Shown: positions 33,730-45,073, counted from the first letter of the stretch. The stretch: DNA of 64,000 nucleotides from Pieris napi (GCF_905475465.1 NC_062245.1:7502001-7566000); one strand, 5' to 3'. Numbers and translations are program-made. Notes: generated by a model not told the origin, from the letters alone.

Positions 33730-33960
33730 CTAATAATTAAAGTCGCAAAAAATTAAAAAAATATTCTATTCGAAATGACCACCAGTGTATTGCTGGGAGG
33801 TTTCACAACATGATCCAAGACTGTATCTTGATACACATTGGCTGAAGTTTTGACTGCTTTTTCTCAAAAATGTAGTTTTGTGACTCCTTGATAAGACGCC
33901 CCCCCAAACCATCACTGACGCAGGATGATGACCACTTTCCGACGACCTTTCCGTGATCAT
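33730..33960 (-). pseudogene. Mariner transposase fragment
   Basis: The minus-strand frame reads HHPASVMVWGG, then after a frameshift GVTKLHF and KTSANVYQDTVLDHVVKP. This is the central/C-terminal part of a mariner-family transposase, just after the second catalytic aspartate region. The fragment ends in AT-rich sequence near 33730 without a recognisable terminal repeat. It is frameshifted, has stops in the correct frame, and is certainly inactive. Confidence 0.65.
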
Positions 33961-34782
33961 ACATAAATTAGTAATAAGGTCATAGAGTAAAGATTTACGA
34001 CACTATCGTGAAATATATGCCATACGGTAATCAATAGATGTAAAGAGATTCTGGAAATAATATAGATTATTACACGAACTCAAATAATAAAAATACAATT
34101 AAGAATTACTAATCTGTCCGATGCTTCGGAAGCTTTTAACCTCCGTGATCACCAATAGATATATTATATATTTATTCTCACATAATATATTATGTGTTGT
34201 ATGTTTAAAATTCCGTATTCTATGTCGTACAGTCATCCACTACTGTTTAGAGATTACTATCAATATATGCTTTTTAGTTATTTATAGTTTAATGATATGA
34301 CCTTTTTACCAATACTCATAAATATTTGCAAATATTAATATACTTTATTTTCACAAAACGAATATTTCTGAAAATCCTCGGCTCTGGCCCTGTACTTTAA
34401 TAATTGAACTCCAATCCTTTCGGACAATGTCATTCTGTCGGTCTCTCATTCGATTCGTTCAATCGCGAACTGTCGATACGAGAGCACTCATTTCATGATT
34501 GAGTTGTTTTATCGGATTTTTTAATTTCGATTTTTTTTTCGCTTGAAAAATATAGATTATATTTCAACCCGGAGTTATATCTATGTAGCAAAACCAATAT
34601 TGAATTGCAAACAAAATGTTTAGTACTATAGCAAATGTGATTATGGGTTGACTTTTAACTATTACTTACTTGCCATAACGTAGACGACGTATAGCCAATA
34701 CGTATATAAGTCTCAGAGTGGTGGCCGTTTCACCTCTTATCACATGCCTGAGCTTTGAACACCGATTTAATAATATATTGTA
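33961..34782. other. Non-coding sequence, nothing recognised
   Basis: AT-rich, with no gene or repeat identified. Confidence 0.4.
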
Positions 34783-34955
34783 GGGAAACCGGCATGCATT
34801 AGGCCCAAAAAGTTGACGGCATATGTCAGGCACAGAAGGTAGATCAAGTAGGTGATCAGCCTTCAGTCTCTCAGACTTATTAGAAAAAAATATAATCACG
34901 AAACACATACAGAAATCTAAGGCCCAGACCTAAAAAGGTTGAAGTACCACTGGTT
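34783..34955 (+). mobile_element. 5' truncated SINE (family A)
   Basis: It begins within the body ('gtagggaaaccggcatgcattaggcccaaaaagttgacgg') and runs to the 3' end ('aatctaaggcccagacctaaaaaggttgaagtaccactgg'). An extra segment between 'tcagcc' and 'cacgaaac' is not typical of the family. The tRNA head is absent. Confidence 0.65.
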
Positions 34956-35221
34956 ATGGGTTATCATGCCAGGTCTGTCGATATACACCACTAAAAGTTA
35001 TAATTTATCTGTACACAGGTTAGATATAATTTACCCAGGAATAATTATTACTAATTTAATCTAATTACATTAAGGGAGTCGGCTGCGGGTCCCAGATATT
35101 TAATTCACAAAGATAAAATATCATTAACATAATTTTCAGTGTCTGAAATAAAATGAAAGATAAGGAAAACGTTACTACGTTTATAATTAAAGCATTTAAA
35201 TTTAAAAATAATAAACTAGAG
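34956..35221. other. Non-coding sequence, nothing recognised
   Basis: No feature seen. Confidence 0.35.
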
Positions 35222-35490
35222 ACACAGATTCTAGGTTAATCTCAGCCCTGAGGTCTGATGTTCGAAACCGGCCCGGAGCGAGTACTAAGACTGACCCCCA
35301 TTTATCAAATGCAATACGTGTTTAATGGCTTACGCTTTGCACTGGAATTCTGGAGGAAACAACCCATTTAGACCCAAATATAGAAGTAAGTTGTAGTGGT
35401 TCACACAGCAACACAGTCGAACAATTACTACTATAAAATATGAATTAAACAGTTGCAGAAACCTGAGAACAAGCCCCACATAGAGTTGAA
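35222..35490 (+). mobile_element. Old, highly diverged SINE (family A)
   Basis: Order and spacing match the family ('ctgaggtctgatgttcgaaaccggcccg', 'ctggaggaaacaaccc', 'tttagacccaaatatagaagtaag', 'cagaaacctgagaacaagcccc') but identity is low. Its 3' end abuts the 316-bp element copy C, which probably inserted at the SINE's end. Confidence 0.5.
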
Positions 35491-35493
35491 TCT

Positions 35494-35809
35494 GTCACCG
35501 TAAAATTGTAAACACCGTTAGATTGTAATCTATCTCGCGAGATTATAAACTGTCGAAAGATTGTGAACCTCAGCTTACTGCTTACAATTTAACGCATTAT
35601 TATTCGGTAGATTGTACTACACTAACTTAGTTATCATTCAAACTTCTTTGGTCAATTACAGATTAATTTTACTTTCCAACAATTTCATATAACTACCGAA
35701 TAATAATACGTTAATTTGTAAGCAGTTCGTTGAGGTTCACAATCTTTCGACAGTTTATAATCTCGCGAGATAGATTACAATCTAACGGTGTTTACAATTT
35801 TACGTTAAC
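35494..35809 (-). mobile_element. 316-bp long-TIR foldback element, copy C
   Basis: It is exactly 316 bp. The loop ('cattcaaacttctttggtcaa') and the arm-specific bases ('cctcagcttactgc' left, 'cagttcgttgagg' right) are in the orientation of copy D, opposite to A and B. Its outermost bases, however, are GTCACC on the left and GTTAAC on the right, as in A and B. The end polarity and loop polarity therefore disagree. Left flank TGAATCT and right flank ATATCGC do not show a clear target duplication. Confidence 0.85.
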
Positions 35810-36029
35810 ATATCGCTAATGAATCATATTGACAATATTTTTGTTAAATAATTTCGGGTAAAATGACTCCTTAATAGGTCACCTAATTTAGACTTTAATT
35901 TACGTGTAAAACCGATAGAAGTTAACTAAAACTTACCCCCGTGATAAAATTAATTAGTGTCTATGACTTTGTTAATATAACAACTATAGATATATTATGT
36001 GAATTAAAAAATAATCATGAGTCATATTA
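35810..36029. other. Non-coding sequence, nothing recognised
   Basis: No feature seen. Confidence 0.35.
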
Positions 36030-36870
36030 TTTAGGCGTTTTAAGGAAATAGCAAAAAGGTTACTCGACATCCTCACAAAAGGTTAGTTATAAGAGACCGA
36101 AGAGCTGACAGCTACCTCGGATAAGGAATTGGTCTAGCTATTAAAAGGGGGAACGCTGCCAGTATCGTCGAAAACTTGCCTAAAGGGACTCCTTTTAATA
36201 ATATATTTTAGTTATTATAGATAGTAATTTATGTTAGCTGTAGTTTTACAAAATTCTTGTGAATCAAATAAATAAATGTATTACTTATTTTAAATAACAC
36301 AATTCATATTAGTTAGTAGCAAAGAATGTTGTATTAATCTATGTCAACTTTATAAAGCTAAGAGTTTGTTTGATCACGAAACTCAGGAATTGTCGTTTCG
36401 AATTGTAAAAATGTTGTATAGCCCGTTTATCGAGATATCTAACAATACAAACCAACGAAGAGCAGAATCCTGAGAAACGTTACAAAAAAGTAAGAAAATT
36501 TGACCTTTATAAGATGTTCAGTTGCGTGCCGAATGACGAAATGGTATCTCTTAAGAAGTTCTATAAAATGCCTGACATAATTTGTAAATATTCACAATAT
36601 ATACGTAATTGTACCTCGGTAATATTATTATTTACCTTATGCTAACAAACTGAATTAAATTAAATTCTAATTAATAAATAACCTTAACATATAATAACAG
36701 AAATATATTATTAAAAGGAGTCCCTTTAGGCAAGGTTCCGAAGATACTGGCAGCGTTCCCCCTTTGAATAGCTAGACTAATTTGTCCGAGGTAGCTGCCA
36801 GATCTTCGGTATCCTCTGATGTCGACTAACCTTTTTGATATTTCTTTAAAAAGCCTTAAAGCGCTAGGAC
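36030..36870. repeat. Large inverted repeat with coding relics
   Basis: About 165 bp at the left (36030-36212) is repeated inverted at the right (about 36705-36870): 'ggaacgctgccagtatc' with 'cttgcctaaagggactcctttt' and 'agctacctcgga' all pair. Read outward to inward, the better-preserved right arm (minus strand) is open: LVDIRGYRRSGSYLGQISLA, then IQRGNAASIFGTLPKGTPF. The left arm has a stop in the same frame. The pattern suggests two inverted copies of the end of one protein-coding element rather than simple non-coding TIRs. Family not firmly recognised. Confidence 0.55.
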
Positions 36871-37351
36871 CGCACGGACCAAGGGTCTCGACAATTGTAA
36901 ATTATGTCAAGTTTCCCTATAACCTACTGTATTAGTTTCGATTTTAAATCCCACCAGCCATTTAATTACAATATAAAATTAATCTACGTGCATATACATG
37001 TATCTGGCTTACAAATTATAAGATATCAAACTACACAAAGGAAATTCAGCCTAAGTCCCAAACCCCGGACGTCTAACCCTCGTCCTACAGACGTCGTATT
37101 TTATTCAACAAGTGTTTCTTACCAGTGAATATTTAAGCCAAGAATACATAACTAGACCTTTGTACATATTTGTCGGTTTAATGTGTCCGGTACCAAATTA
37201 TTTATGCTCCACCGGTTGTACCATACATGTAAATATAATTTCTAATTTGACAAAATTAACTTAATTTTGGTGATTATTCATATAACGAGTACAACTAATA
37301 AATTAATAATTAGTTTGAATAATCTTATTAAAATTTACTGTAACATACCAA
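36871..37351. other. Non-coding sequence, nothing recognised
   Basis: The 74-codon frame 36904-37128 has no motif. Confidence 0.35.
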
Positions 37352-37729
37352 TCTTAATATATATAAATTACGTGTCACGTTGTTTGTCCGCTATGAACTC
37401 CTAAATTACTGAACCGATTTCAATCAAATTTGCACACCGTGTGCGGTTTGATCCAAGATACAAGATAGGATAGCGTACATCTCAATTTATACCCGCAATA
37501 TTATTTTATTTCAAAATATTTGTTTATTATTTGATAGTCACAATTCTAACAGATGGCGCTGTGTTGAAAGTACCAACGTTTCACATAAGCTACAATTTAA
37601 TGGCATAACCACCAAAAAAGCATGGTGGTCCCCATGACTGCTGTTCTCCAACCGTTTCCCTTGAATAGTTTACCACTATGTGATATAACAAAAACCTTAG
37701 CCACAGCAACGTTTGGCCGGTCTGCTAGT
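37352..37729 (+). mobile_element. Non-autonomous Helitron
   Basis: It starts TCTTAATATATATAAATTACGTGTCACG, followed by 'aactcctaaattactgaaccgatttcaatcaaatttgc', and ends 'aacgtttggccggtctgCTAGT'. It has the TC start, CTAGT end and no TIRs. It belongs to a different subfamily from the 4.1/30/51.6 kb copies, with a 'gccacagcaacg' 3' end. Confidence 0.78.
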
Positions 37730-38101
37730 TAATTTATATAATATGGTCCCAGTAGCAGGGTACTATTAAGGCCGGCAATATTTCTAATTACCTAGCCCAA
37801 AACTAGGAAGTATAAAAGATAAGGGAATTTGGTTGTTGTTTAAAAGATCGCAATATTTTTATATATTTTTAAACTCACCCGAGATCTGAGGTCTCTTTTT
37901 CGCTTGCTAACCACTAACTTATGAGGCGGTCAAACCAACTTGTATAAGTATGACCTACAAAGGTGCCCGTAAAGTCATAAAAAGTGTAATAAAAACATAT
38001 AAGCGGAAATCCGAATCATGGTCACAATATATTACATACAGACAGAAAAACTATGACCTCGTACTAACATTTCCTATTCCATGTTTACGGTAAATTTAAA
38101 T
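37730..38101. other. Non-coding sequence, nothing recognised
   Basis: A crumb of LINE tail ('attaaggccggcaatatttc', 37765) is all that is visible. Confidence 0.35.
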
Positions 38102-38421
38102 AAAAACTTTAGAGGTGTCAAGGGACACCCGGATGGAACGAAATTCCTTTCGATTAATTTATATGTTAATTGGTATCATAAAAGTATGATAGATTTTCTC
38201 GACACCAATCTTACGACGAAAAAAAAAGCCAACATCACGAGGTGTTCCCAGGCGGTTACCCATCCAAGTACTGACCTCGCCCGACGTTGCTTAACTTCGG
38301 TGACGAGAACCGGTGTATTACAATAGCAAATAGCAAAAAAGTGTCGTGACAACTTTTCGTAAGAATTTTTTCCGTCTAGCCCCCTTTCACAACGCGCGAT
38401 AAGGAACTTCGTTCCAAAATG
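38102..38421 (-). mobile_element. Mobile element carrying a 5S rRNA segment (copy 2)
   Basis: It is the reverse complement of 7636-7967 and nearly identical over its whole length, including the flank 'ctttagaggtgtcaagggacacccgg' and the terminal 'ggaacttcgttccaaaatg'. The paired motif TGGAACGAAATTCCTT / AAGGAACTTCGTTCCA is kept. Both edges of shared sequence fall at the same points as in copy 1, which defines the unit. Confidence 0.68.
38226..38319 (-). rRNA. 5' truncated 5S rRNA-like sequence with internal deletion
   Basis: It matches the 7738-7836 segment but lacks five bases (GATCG/ATCGG region) between 'ttctcgt' and 'caccgaa', near the start of the A-box region. The C-box part 'gatgggtaaccgcctggg' has one change relative to copy 1. 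It shares with copy 1 the pair GAGG / CCTC where other insect 5S genes have other complementary bases. Not a functional rRNA gene. Confidence 0.82.
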
Positions 38422-39149
38422 TATGGTAATATATATGATACTGATAACTAACTAATATAAAAAAATATACAGTAACTCCGTATTTGTACAGAGATCCTTT
38501 TATTTACATTGACGATTTTTGGTCATAACGAATGAATGAACTTTTATTTTATTTCAATTAAAGACTTTTTATTCTGTATTTGTAAGGATAATGAAAATTA
38601 TATAATTATATATAAATTTCTAGTTGTTAATAGTTGTTAGAAGTTTGCGATATTATTTTAATAAAGCGGCTCCGAGGGAAAATTAGAGCACGTCGCATAT
38701 GTACCGCAAGGGAACAAAATGTTTATACACATATTTTAGATATAATTTTAAGACATAATATGGACATTCAGTTTTATACAAGCAAGAAAAAGCTTGCTTC
38801 AAAAAATTGTTTTAGATTATTCACGCTAGTTTACGGATATAATTTGTATGTATAATTTTAATTGGCACTAATTAGACAGCGAATATAAATTATTAATTAA
38901 AAGGTTTTCATACACGTACGGCTAGAGACATTTTCTTTATTTACATATTTTTAGCATTGTATACCTTATTATTTACTTTTTACGTGCTATTTTTTGATAT
39001 AGTAGTAGGTAGAGATTTATAATTTATCATTCATGATAGGAGGTGATTAAAATAAACTAAGATAACATTGTTTGCATTCCAAAAATATGTTTTTCATAAT
39101 TTCCATTGGGGAAATAGTAAAGCGTAACCCTTATTAAATATTTGTCAGA
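38422..39149. other. Non-coding sequence, nothing recognised
   Basis: The 73-codon frame 38634-38855 has no motif. Confidence 0.4.
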
Positions 39150-39312
39150 TTGCAGGTTTCTCATGTAATTTTTCTATTAATGACAAGCAGGGGATCAGCC
39201 TTCTATAACTCACATGAATAAACCAGTGGCGCTACAACCTTCTAGGTCCTCGGTTTATGTTTCTTGATCATTTTTTTTATTAATAGATAAGTAGGAGATT
39301 AGGCTTCTTTAT
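39150..39312 (-). mobile_element. Two SINE family A 3' fragments
   Basis: 'Gacaagcaggggatcagcc' (39181) and 'gtggcgctacaaccttctaggtcctcgg ... gatcattttttttattaatagataagtaggag' (39228-39300) are 3' portions in minus orientation, lying side by side. Both lack the tRNA head. Confidence 0.5.
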
Positions 39313-39315
39313 ATA

Positions 39316-39641
39316 TCTAATATATAAAATTCTCGTGTCACAGTTTTCGTTGCCATACTCCTCCAAAACGGCTTGACCGATTTTGATGAAATTTTTTGTG
39401 CTTATCCGATATCTATGAGAATCGGCCAACATCTATTTTTCATCCCCCTAAATGTTAGGGGTATTCCCCCCCTAAATTTTTTTTTTAGTTTTTAGGCAAA
39501 ATTTTTAATTTCTATTTTTTTATGATACAGCATTAAAAAATACATACAACCCCTAATTTTCACCCCTCTACGATCAACCCCTATTTTTTATTATAAAAGA
39601 TATACATACATGGCAAAACGACGTTTGCCCGGTCAGCTAGT
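39316..39641 (+). mobile_element. Non-autonomous Helitron, well preserved
   Basis: It starts TCTAATATATAAAATTCTCGTGTCAC, with 'ctccaaaacggcttgaccgattttgatgaaattttttgtg', then C-rich 'ccccctaaatgttaggggtattcccccc', and the 3' end 'aaaacgacgtttgcccggtcagCTAGT'. This is the classic form in butterflies and moths. No Rep/helicase, so non-autonomous. It lies directly after SINE fragments. Confidence 0.85.
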
Positions 39642-40169
39642 CTAATATATTAAGATTTCCTCACAATGTTTATCTTTACCGTACAAGCACCTGTAATTGC
39701 ATTGATATCTGGGTATTCCAATAGTATAGTAACAATAAAACAGATACAGAAAATCTATTCAATATGGTATATCATTCAGGAACTACTAGTACTACATTTC
39801 TAAAGGCTTAGGTCGTTTGATGTATTTCAAAGCGAGCCTTCAGTCCACCGAAATAGAGGCTAAATATGATTAAACGGAGAAATAGATATCACTTCGAATA
39901 GTATTTTACTGTACGAAACAGACACAGACGGGCCTATCCTCCATTGTGGGTTAGGGGGAGGTTACGAAATTTTGTACTACGTTTATTCAACTTTTAATCA
40001 ACAAATATAAAATTCTACAGTCATAAAATTTATTTCTTGTTTTTGGAATAATAATAATTTATACCATACATCACAAACAGAAAAACATATATCTCAGATG
40101 CAATAGAAGCTAGGAAGCACTAATATAGCATTTATAGAAGCATTTAACACTATAACTACTAAATTTGTT
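39642..40169. other. Non-coding sequence, nothing recognised
   Basis: A small SINE-like phrase ('atttcctcacaatgtttatctttaccgtacaag', 39653) is visible. Otherwise nothing. Confidence 0.35.
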
Positions 40170-40330
40170 TTTTTTATAGAACAGGGGGCAAACGGGCTAG
40201 AGGCTCATCTGATATGAAGTCATACCGCCGCCCATGGACACTCTCAATGCCTTTGCAATTGATACGCTCTTTTCTTGAAGGACCCTTAGTCAAATTGGTT
40301 GGGAAATACTTCAACTGGTTCTACATACTA
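40170..40330 (-). repeat. Jockey/CR1-like LINE 3' tail
   Basis: On the minus strand: 'accagttgaagtatttcccaacc', 'aagggtccttcaagaaaagagc', 'attgagagtgtccatgggcggcgg' and 'gcccgtttgccccctgttctata' with an A-run. It is the same family as the 49262 copy, but truncated further at its 5' side. Confidence 0.6.
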
Positions 40331-40983
40331 TACATAACTAGTACTATAGAAATTTGTATGTGAATCAAGTGTGTAAATATTAAAAGCATATAGATTGTCA
40401 TGGAATTATATGACTCATCCATCAATGCCTTCGATCAACAAATCGTAAAACGGATGATCACATGACTTTCATAACTCGTATGGAGATGTCAAATATCGTT
40501 AAGTATGATTTTCATAATGAATGAGCAAAAATCTTGTATATATATATATATATATTAATATCATACTCGCAAGTATAAATCCTTTGAACTAAATTTGTTA
40601 CAGCATCAAAACTGTCAGGAACACATTATGTTGTTTCGAAAGAAATCCTGCAAAGTTAACAGAACAATATTATTGTCTATTGTTTTCGATTCGGGCACTC
40701 CATATTTAAAAACTAAATCAGCCCACTTTTAACTAAAATACTCTTGTCTCTTTCTAATAAATATAGTACGCTGTGGTGAGAAAGGACAGAACCTTTTATG
40801 AATAAGTTTGAATATGTGAGTATGTTTTGAATATGGAATAATGAATTTGTAGTAATGTTAATAAATATAAATATTAAATTAACATTTACAGTCTTTGGTG
40901 ATATTTAACTTTCTTGACTCGTGTGTAATAATTTAAATTATAACATTGATTCTCCCTCAATAACAACCCAAAGATGTATATAT
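40331..40983. other. Non-coding, with a TA microsatellite
   Basis: A (TA)n tract at 40537-40555. No gene seen. Confidence 0.4.
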
Positions 40984-41299
40984 GTTAACGTAAAATTGTA
41001 AACACCGTTAGATTGTAATCTATCTCGCGAGATTATAAACTGTCGAAAGATTGTGAACCTCAGCTTACTGCTTACAATTTAACGTATTATTATTCGGTAG
41101 ATTGTACTACACTAACTTAGTTATCATTCAAACTTCTTTGGTCAATTACAGATTAATTTTACTTTCCAACAATTTCATATAAATACCGAATAATAATACG
41201 TTAAATTGTAAGCAGTTCGTTGAGGTTCACAATCTTTCGACAGTTTATAATCTCGCGAGATAGATTACAATCTAACGGTGTTTACAATTTTACGGTGAC
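40984..41299 (-). mobile_element. 316-bp long-TIR foldback element, copy D
   Basis: It is the full reverse complement of the A/B orientation: left end GTTAACG, right end CGGTGAC, loop 'cattcaaacttctttggtcaa'. Exactly 316 bp. Flanks are GTATATAT / ATATATAA. The frame at 41265-41471 starts inside it and is not a gene. Confidence 0.85.
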
Positions 41300-42949
41300 A
41301 TATATAAATATATTTTGTAGGCTCAAGTTTTATGAATGTCTTTGCTTTCGTATTTACTCGTACACCTTTATTTTGAGTAATGAAGCCTTTGATTGAAATT
41401 TTTATTGAAACCGGCTTTAAAACAAAAAAGGTATATATATATTTATTCATATTTATATGATCAACTATCATTATTACTAGAAGAAAGTAACAATACTAGA
41501 AAAAATCCTACAATTCTTCGATGAAATCTAGTAATAGAATAAAATATGTAGTCAATCCAATTCAAACACAGAATCAGAAATCTGAGTTTTATAAATTTTG
41601 CCGTTAAATCTTTGATGATTTAATGATTATTTAAGTGATACGCGTTATTTCTGTGACCTTGCATGATTTTCAAGTTCAAGGCAACTCAATATCCTTGTTA
41701 TATCAATCAGTTGGCGGACGCCCAAAAATATGATTTATTATTGACACCACACCGATGCCAAAACTGACTCAAATTTTAAGGGTGACGGCCTTTGTTGTTG
41801 CCACGTAATTTATTATAGCTACTGATTTGAAAGTTTCAAATGTCGTTTGCTTGGCGGTGCGACTCATTAGCATATTCGAATATATAAGTATAGGGAAATT
41901 TGTGGAATTTCAGCCTTGTTTGTTGCCATGGATATTTTCCTTGGAAAATAATGGTTCGATAATTACTTTAATTATCTTTGACTGGTATTAATTACAATTA
42001 TGTAGACTTACGTTCCTTACGTTCCTTACCTTCACTTCAACATGAACGTAACACCAGCATCTATACAAGTACAAGTCTTCATCATCAATGGCTTAATCGA
42101 ATGTTTTATATGTTTTATTCAATTTATATCTTATTTGAATCTTGTTCAAACAACCATTTATACAAAAAAAAATTTGTTTGTCTTCTATTTAAGGGTAATT
42201 TTCGTTCATTCATTACCTTAGCAAATGTCATATAAAATATAATTTAGAAAGAAAATTACATGTATCTGTTGACAAGCGACCTGAAATGACGTCACATTGG
42301 TTGTTAGCGCGCTCAACTATGAAATTATTGTAATAAACAATTGTTCACCTCGTATGAGCGTTTTGTGTGAACTACATAATCACGGAGAGGAAAACATGAA
42401 TATTATAGTAGTAAATATACGGGCTTCGTTGGAATTTTCAGTAAACGTCATTTTATTATAAAATAGATATGTCAGAGCAGTTATTATTAGTCGTAGTTTT
42501 GAACAAAAAGAAAAGGTTCGTAAATTTATGGTAACCATTAACGCGGTTACTCTTAGATATAATTCGTAACAAAGCTGTATTATTTTACAGCATGAAGCTC
42601 AAACGTCAAATGTCAAAAACGTATGGTATTATTATTTAGTTTATTAAGTAGTTATTTTAATGTCTGAGGCCGTACTCTGCAACTTCCAATAGCAACAGCA
42701 TTACCGATCTCGACGTTTTTTCAAGTTCGATTTATTTCTATCAATATACTTAGCGCTAATGTCGCAACCTTGGAATCGCGCGGATTAAAATATTGACAAG
42801 ACCAGATCCTGTAGGTATCACTATTTTAAGATAACGTTTTGAAATTTTAATTCACACAATCAAATAGTATGGGTTTTCAATCTCTTTTTGGGTTCTGCTA
42901 AAGGAGTTTCTACATAGCTGCCCCCGTTTCTTTTTCTTATATTTTTTTG
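41300..42949. other. Non-coding sequence, nothing firm recognised
   Basis: The 85-codon frame 41978-42235 shows no domain. A GC-richer part near 42700-42790 ('ttgaatcgcgcgg'-like) is unassigned. Confidence 0.4.
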
Positions 42950-43190
42950 TATTAAGTACTTTTTTTTTATAGCTCTGACACGATTTGTGCATTAGCCAGC
43001 GTCAAGTATAAGATTTTTTATAATTCGTGCTTGTCTTTAAAAATTCGACCGTGTCCTCCATGTACAGTTTAAGCAGTACGCAAATTTAAATTAAATTAAA
43101 ACTTGCAATCGAACCGGGAATCGAACCCGGTACCCCTCACCTAGCTGCCACTTAATAAGACCGCTAGGCTATGAGGCTATTAAGTACTTT
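42950..43190 (-). mobile_element. tRNA-derived SINE (family C) with 13-bp target duplication
   Basis: TATTAAGTACTTT occurs at 42950-42962 and 43178-43190. Between them, on the minus strand, is a SINE (about 42963-43177). Its tRNA-like head is 'CCTCATAGCCTAGCGGTC' with box B 'GGGTTCGATTCCCGG'. The body ends 'gctggctaatgcacaaatcgtgtcagagct' and an A-run. That 3' end resembles an RTE-type LINE tail, which would explain its mobilisation. The perfect duplication indicates a clean, recent insertion. Confidence 0.85.
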
Positions 43191-43675
43191 ACCTACCTCT
43201 TTAGTAGCTTTGTGCCGCTTCAATTGTTTTTGTTGCGGTCATTTTATAAGGCAATTTTTATAGTTATATAAATTATCTGTATCTATATTTTACACTCATA
43301 TTAAACCTACTTAATTTGTATGCACAAATGTACAATAAAACTTTAATCATATTAATTATACTCTCGTAAATCATAATTTTCAGAACAATTGTACAAAAAC
43401 AAAATGCGGTTTTGAAATGTGCACGTTCGAACTTGTGTTCGCTTTTAATAAATGGTTCGTCGTTATTGTTTTAAAAAATCTTTTACACATCTCAGTTTTA
43501 TAAACTCGAAGCAACCTTGTAGAAGCTCCGTTTTTGTTATCTAAAAATAACAGTAGTAACAAAATTTGATAAGAGCAAGACTAGTTTGTGTTGTGGTCTA
43601 TTCTCGATCGTCTTATTATCACACATTTATTACATCATAATATTTGTATTATCGATATGAAAATTATGAAGATGA
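43191..43675. other. Non-coding sequence, nothing recognised
   Basis: No feature seen beyond chance frames (43380-43562). Confidence 0.35.
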
Positions 43676-43810
43676 ACGATTTATATAATTGTATGTCTTT
43701 GACTATTTGAATACAACTTAACTACTGGACCGATTTTAAAGAACTCGTTACACAGGGCCAAGCCTTTTTAAAAAATGTGAAGCTGTGCGAAGCCGGGACA
43801 GGTCGCTAGT
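43676..43810 (+). mobile_element. Short Helitron remnant
   Basis: 'Acttaactactggaccgattttaaagaactcg' resembles the Helitron 5' phrase, and the end 'gaagccgggacaggtcgCTAGT' the 3' end. At about 135 bp it is internally deleted; the 5' boundary is uncertain. Confidence 0.55.
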
Positions 43811-44786
43811 ATACAGTATATATAATACTATACAGTATATAGTAGCATATATATATTATAATTAATATTAAAGAGGTTAATGGGTATGTAGGCGCATGAT
43901 CGCACCCTACTTCATCGTACTAAAGTACACGAATTGGCAATTTAGTCAAACATTATTATTAGTTCAAACTTTAATTATACTAAAGTTTTAATAATTTCTT
44001 CAGTATTACATACATATTATTAAAATATTGGTATCATCCCCAAACTACTGGCATAGGTTTCTTTTATGTAATCCTAAAACCCAAGCCCAAAATGCAGTTT
44101 GAATTGAAATCTTGTTTAGGAGACATTTTAAAACAAAATGTACAAGTTGTAGTAATTACGTATAGGCCTTGTTTTGGTGCCTGAGAACAATTCTTATGAC
44201 CTTAAGGCCTGTGGTCCAGATGGGTCTTAAAATATTATGTATTTTCAATTTCTATCTCCTTGGGTTTATATCTTTTTCTTTGGATTGATTTCAATCTACC
44301 TCACTTGTTTAGTTATTACGATTTAATATCAACAATCGCCAGTAATTTGGTTTTTCAAGTATGTAATATAATTAATTAACTATTTAAGTACCTTTACTGT
44401 TTTGCTTTGTTAAGTAGATTAAGTATTAACATATAGGAAAGAGCGTTCATCCCTAACACAGGTTCTTGAACTTAAAAGGGATGTAATCAAATATAGATTT
44501 AAGACTATTTACTTAATAAAGAAATTTTTGTGTTTTGTGTTAATATCTTCAACATACAGACATGGTTTTAAACAGTTTCATAATAGAGATTGTGTTGGCA
44601 AGACGCCAGACTTTTTCGGACGTAAACTAAGTCTGCGGCCATCCATTATGCCGGCGTAATTTATGCTCAACAATTTAATATCGATCAGGTAAAGTGGTTC
44701 AGAATGTGCGGAAGATTACAGGGCAAAGTGCTTTTCACTCAATTGTGTAACGACTTTTGTTTAGTCTATGCTCATTAAAGTATCGA
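43811..44786. other. Non-coding sequence, nothing recognised
   Basis: A local 'atactatacagtatata' palindromic patch at 43812-43850. No gene seen. Confidence 0.4.
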
Positions 44787-44787
44787 T

Positions 44788-45073
44788 TTTTGAAGTGAAA
44801 CTTCTTTGTCGGGGTTGGAAAAAAATTTTGTGTAACATTTTTTCGAGACGCGTCACATTTTTCGGTTACGCGTCACATTTTTCGGTTACGCGTCACATTT
44901 GACCGTTACGCGCGTCTTTTTTTTTCCCTTCCAGGGTTGATTCAAAGAGATTCGAAACCATTAATAACAAAAATGTATAATATATATAATAATAAGTTGC
45001 ATATAGATAAATTTCGAAAAATAAGGTCATAAAGAAGTTTCACTTCTAACGTGTGTACACTAGTACACGCACA
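44788..45073 (+). mobile_element. GAAGTGAAACTTC-bounded element, copy 2
   Basis: It opens TTTTTGAAGTGAAACTTCTTTGTCGGGG and has three tandem 'cgcgtcacatttttcggtta'-like units (44850-44905). It ends 'aaagaagtttcacttct' plus 'aacGTGTGTACACTAGTACACGCAC', a hairpin, and a T-run. It lies head to head with copy 3, 350 bp away. Confidence 0.65.

Noticed and set aside
44850..44920. Short tandem repeats as a CRISPR-like array
   Set aside because: Three adjoining ~20-bp units lack regular unique spacers and lie inside a eukaryotic mobile element.
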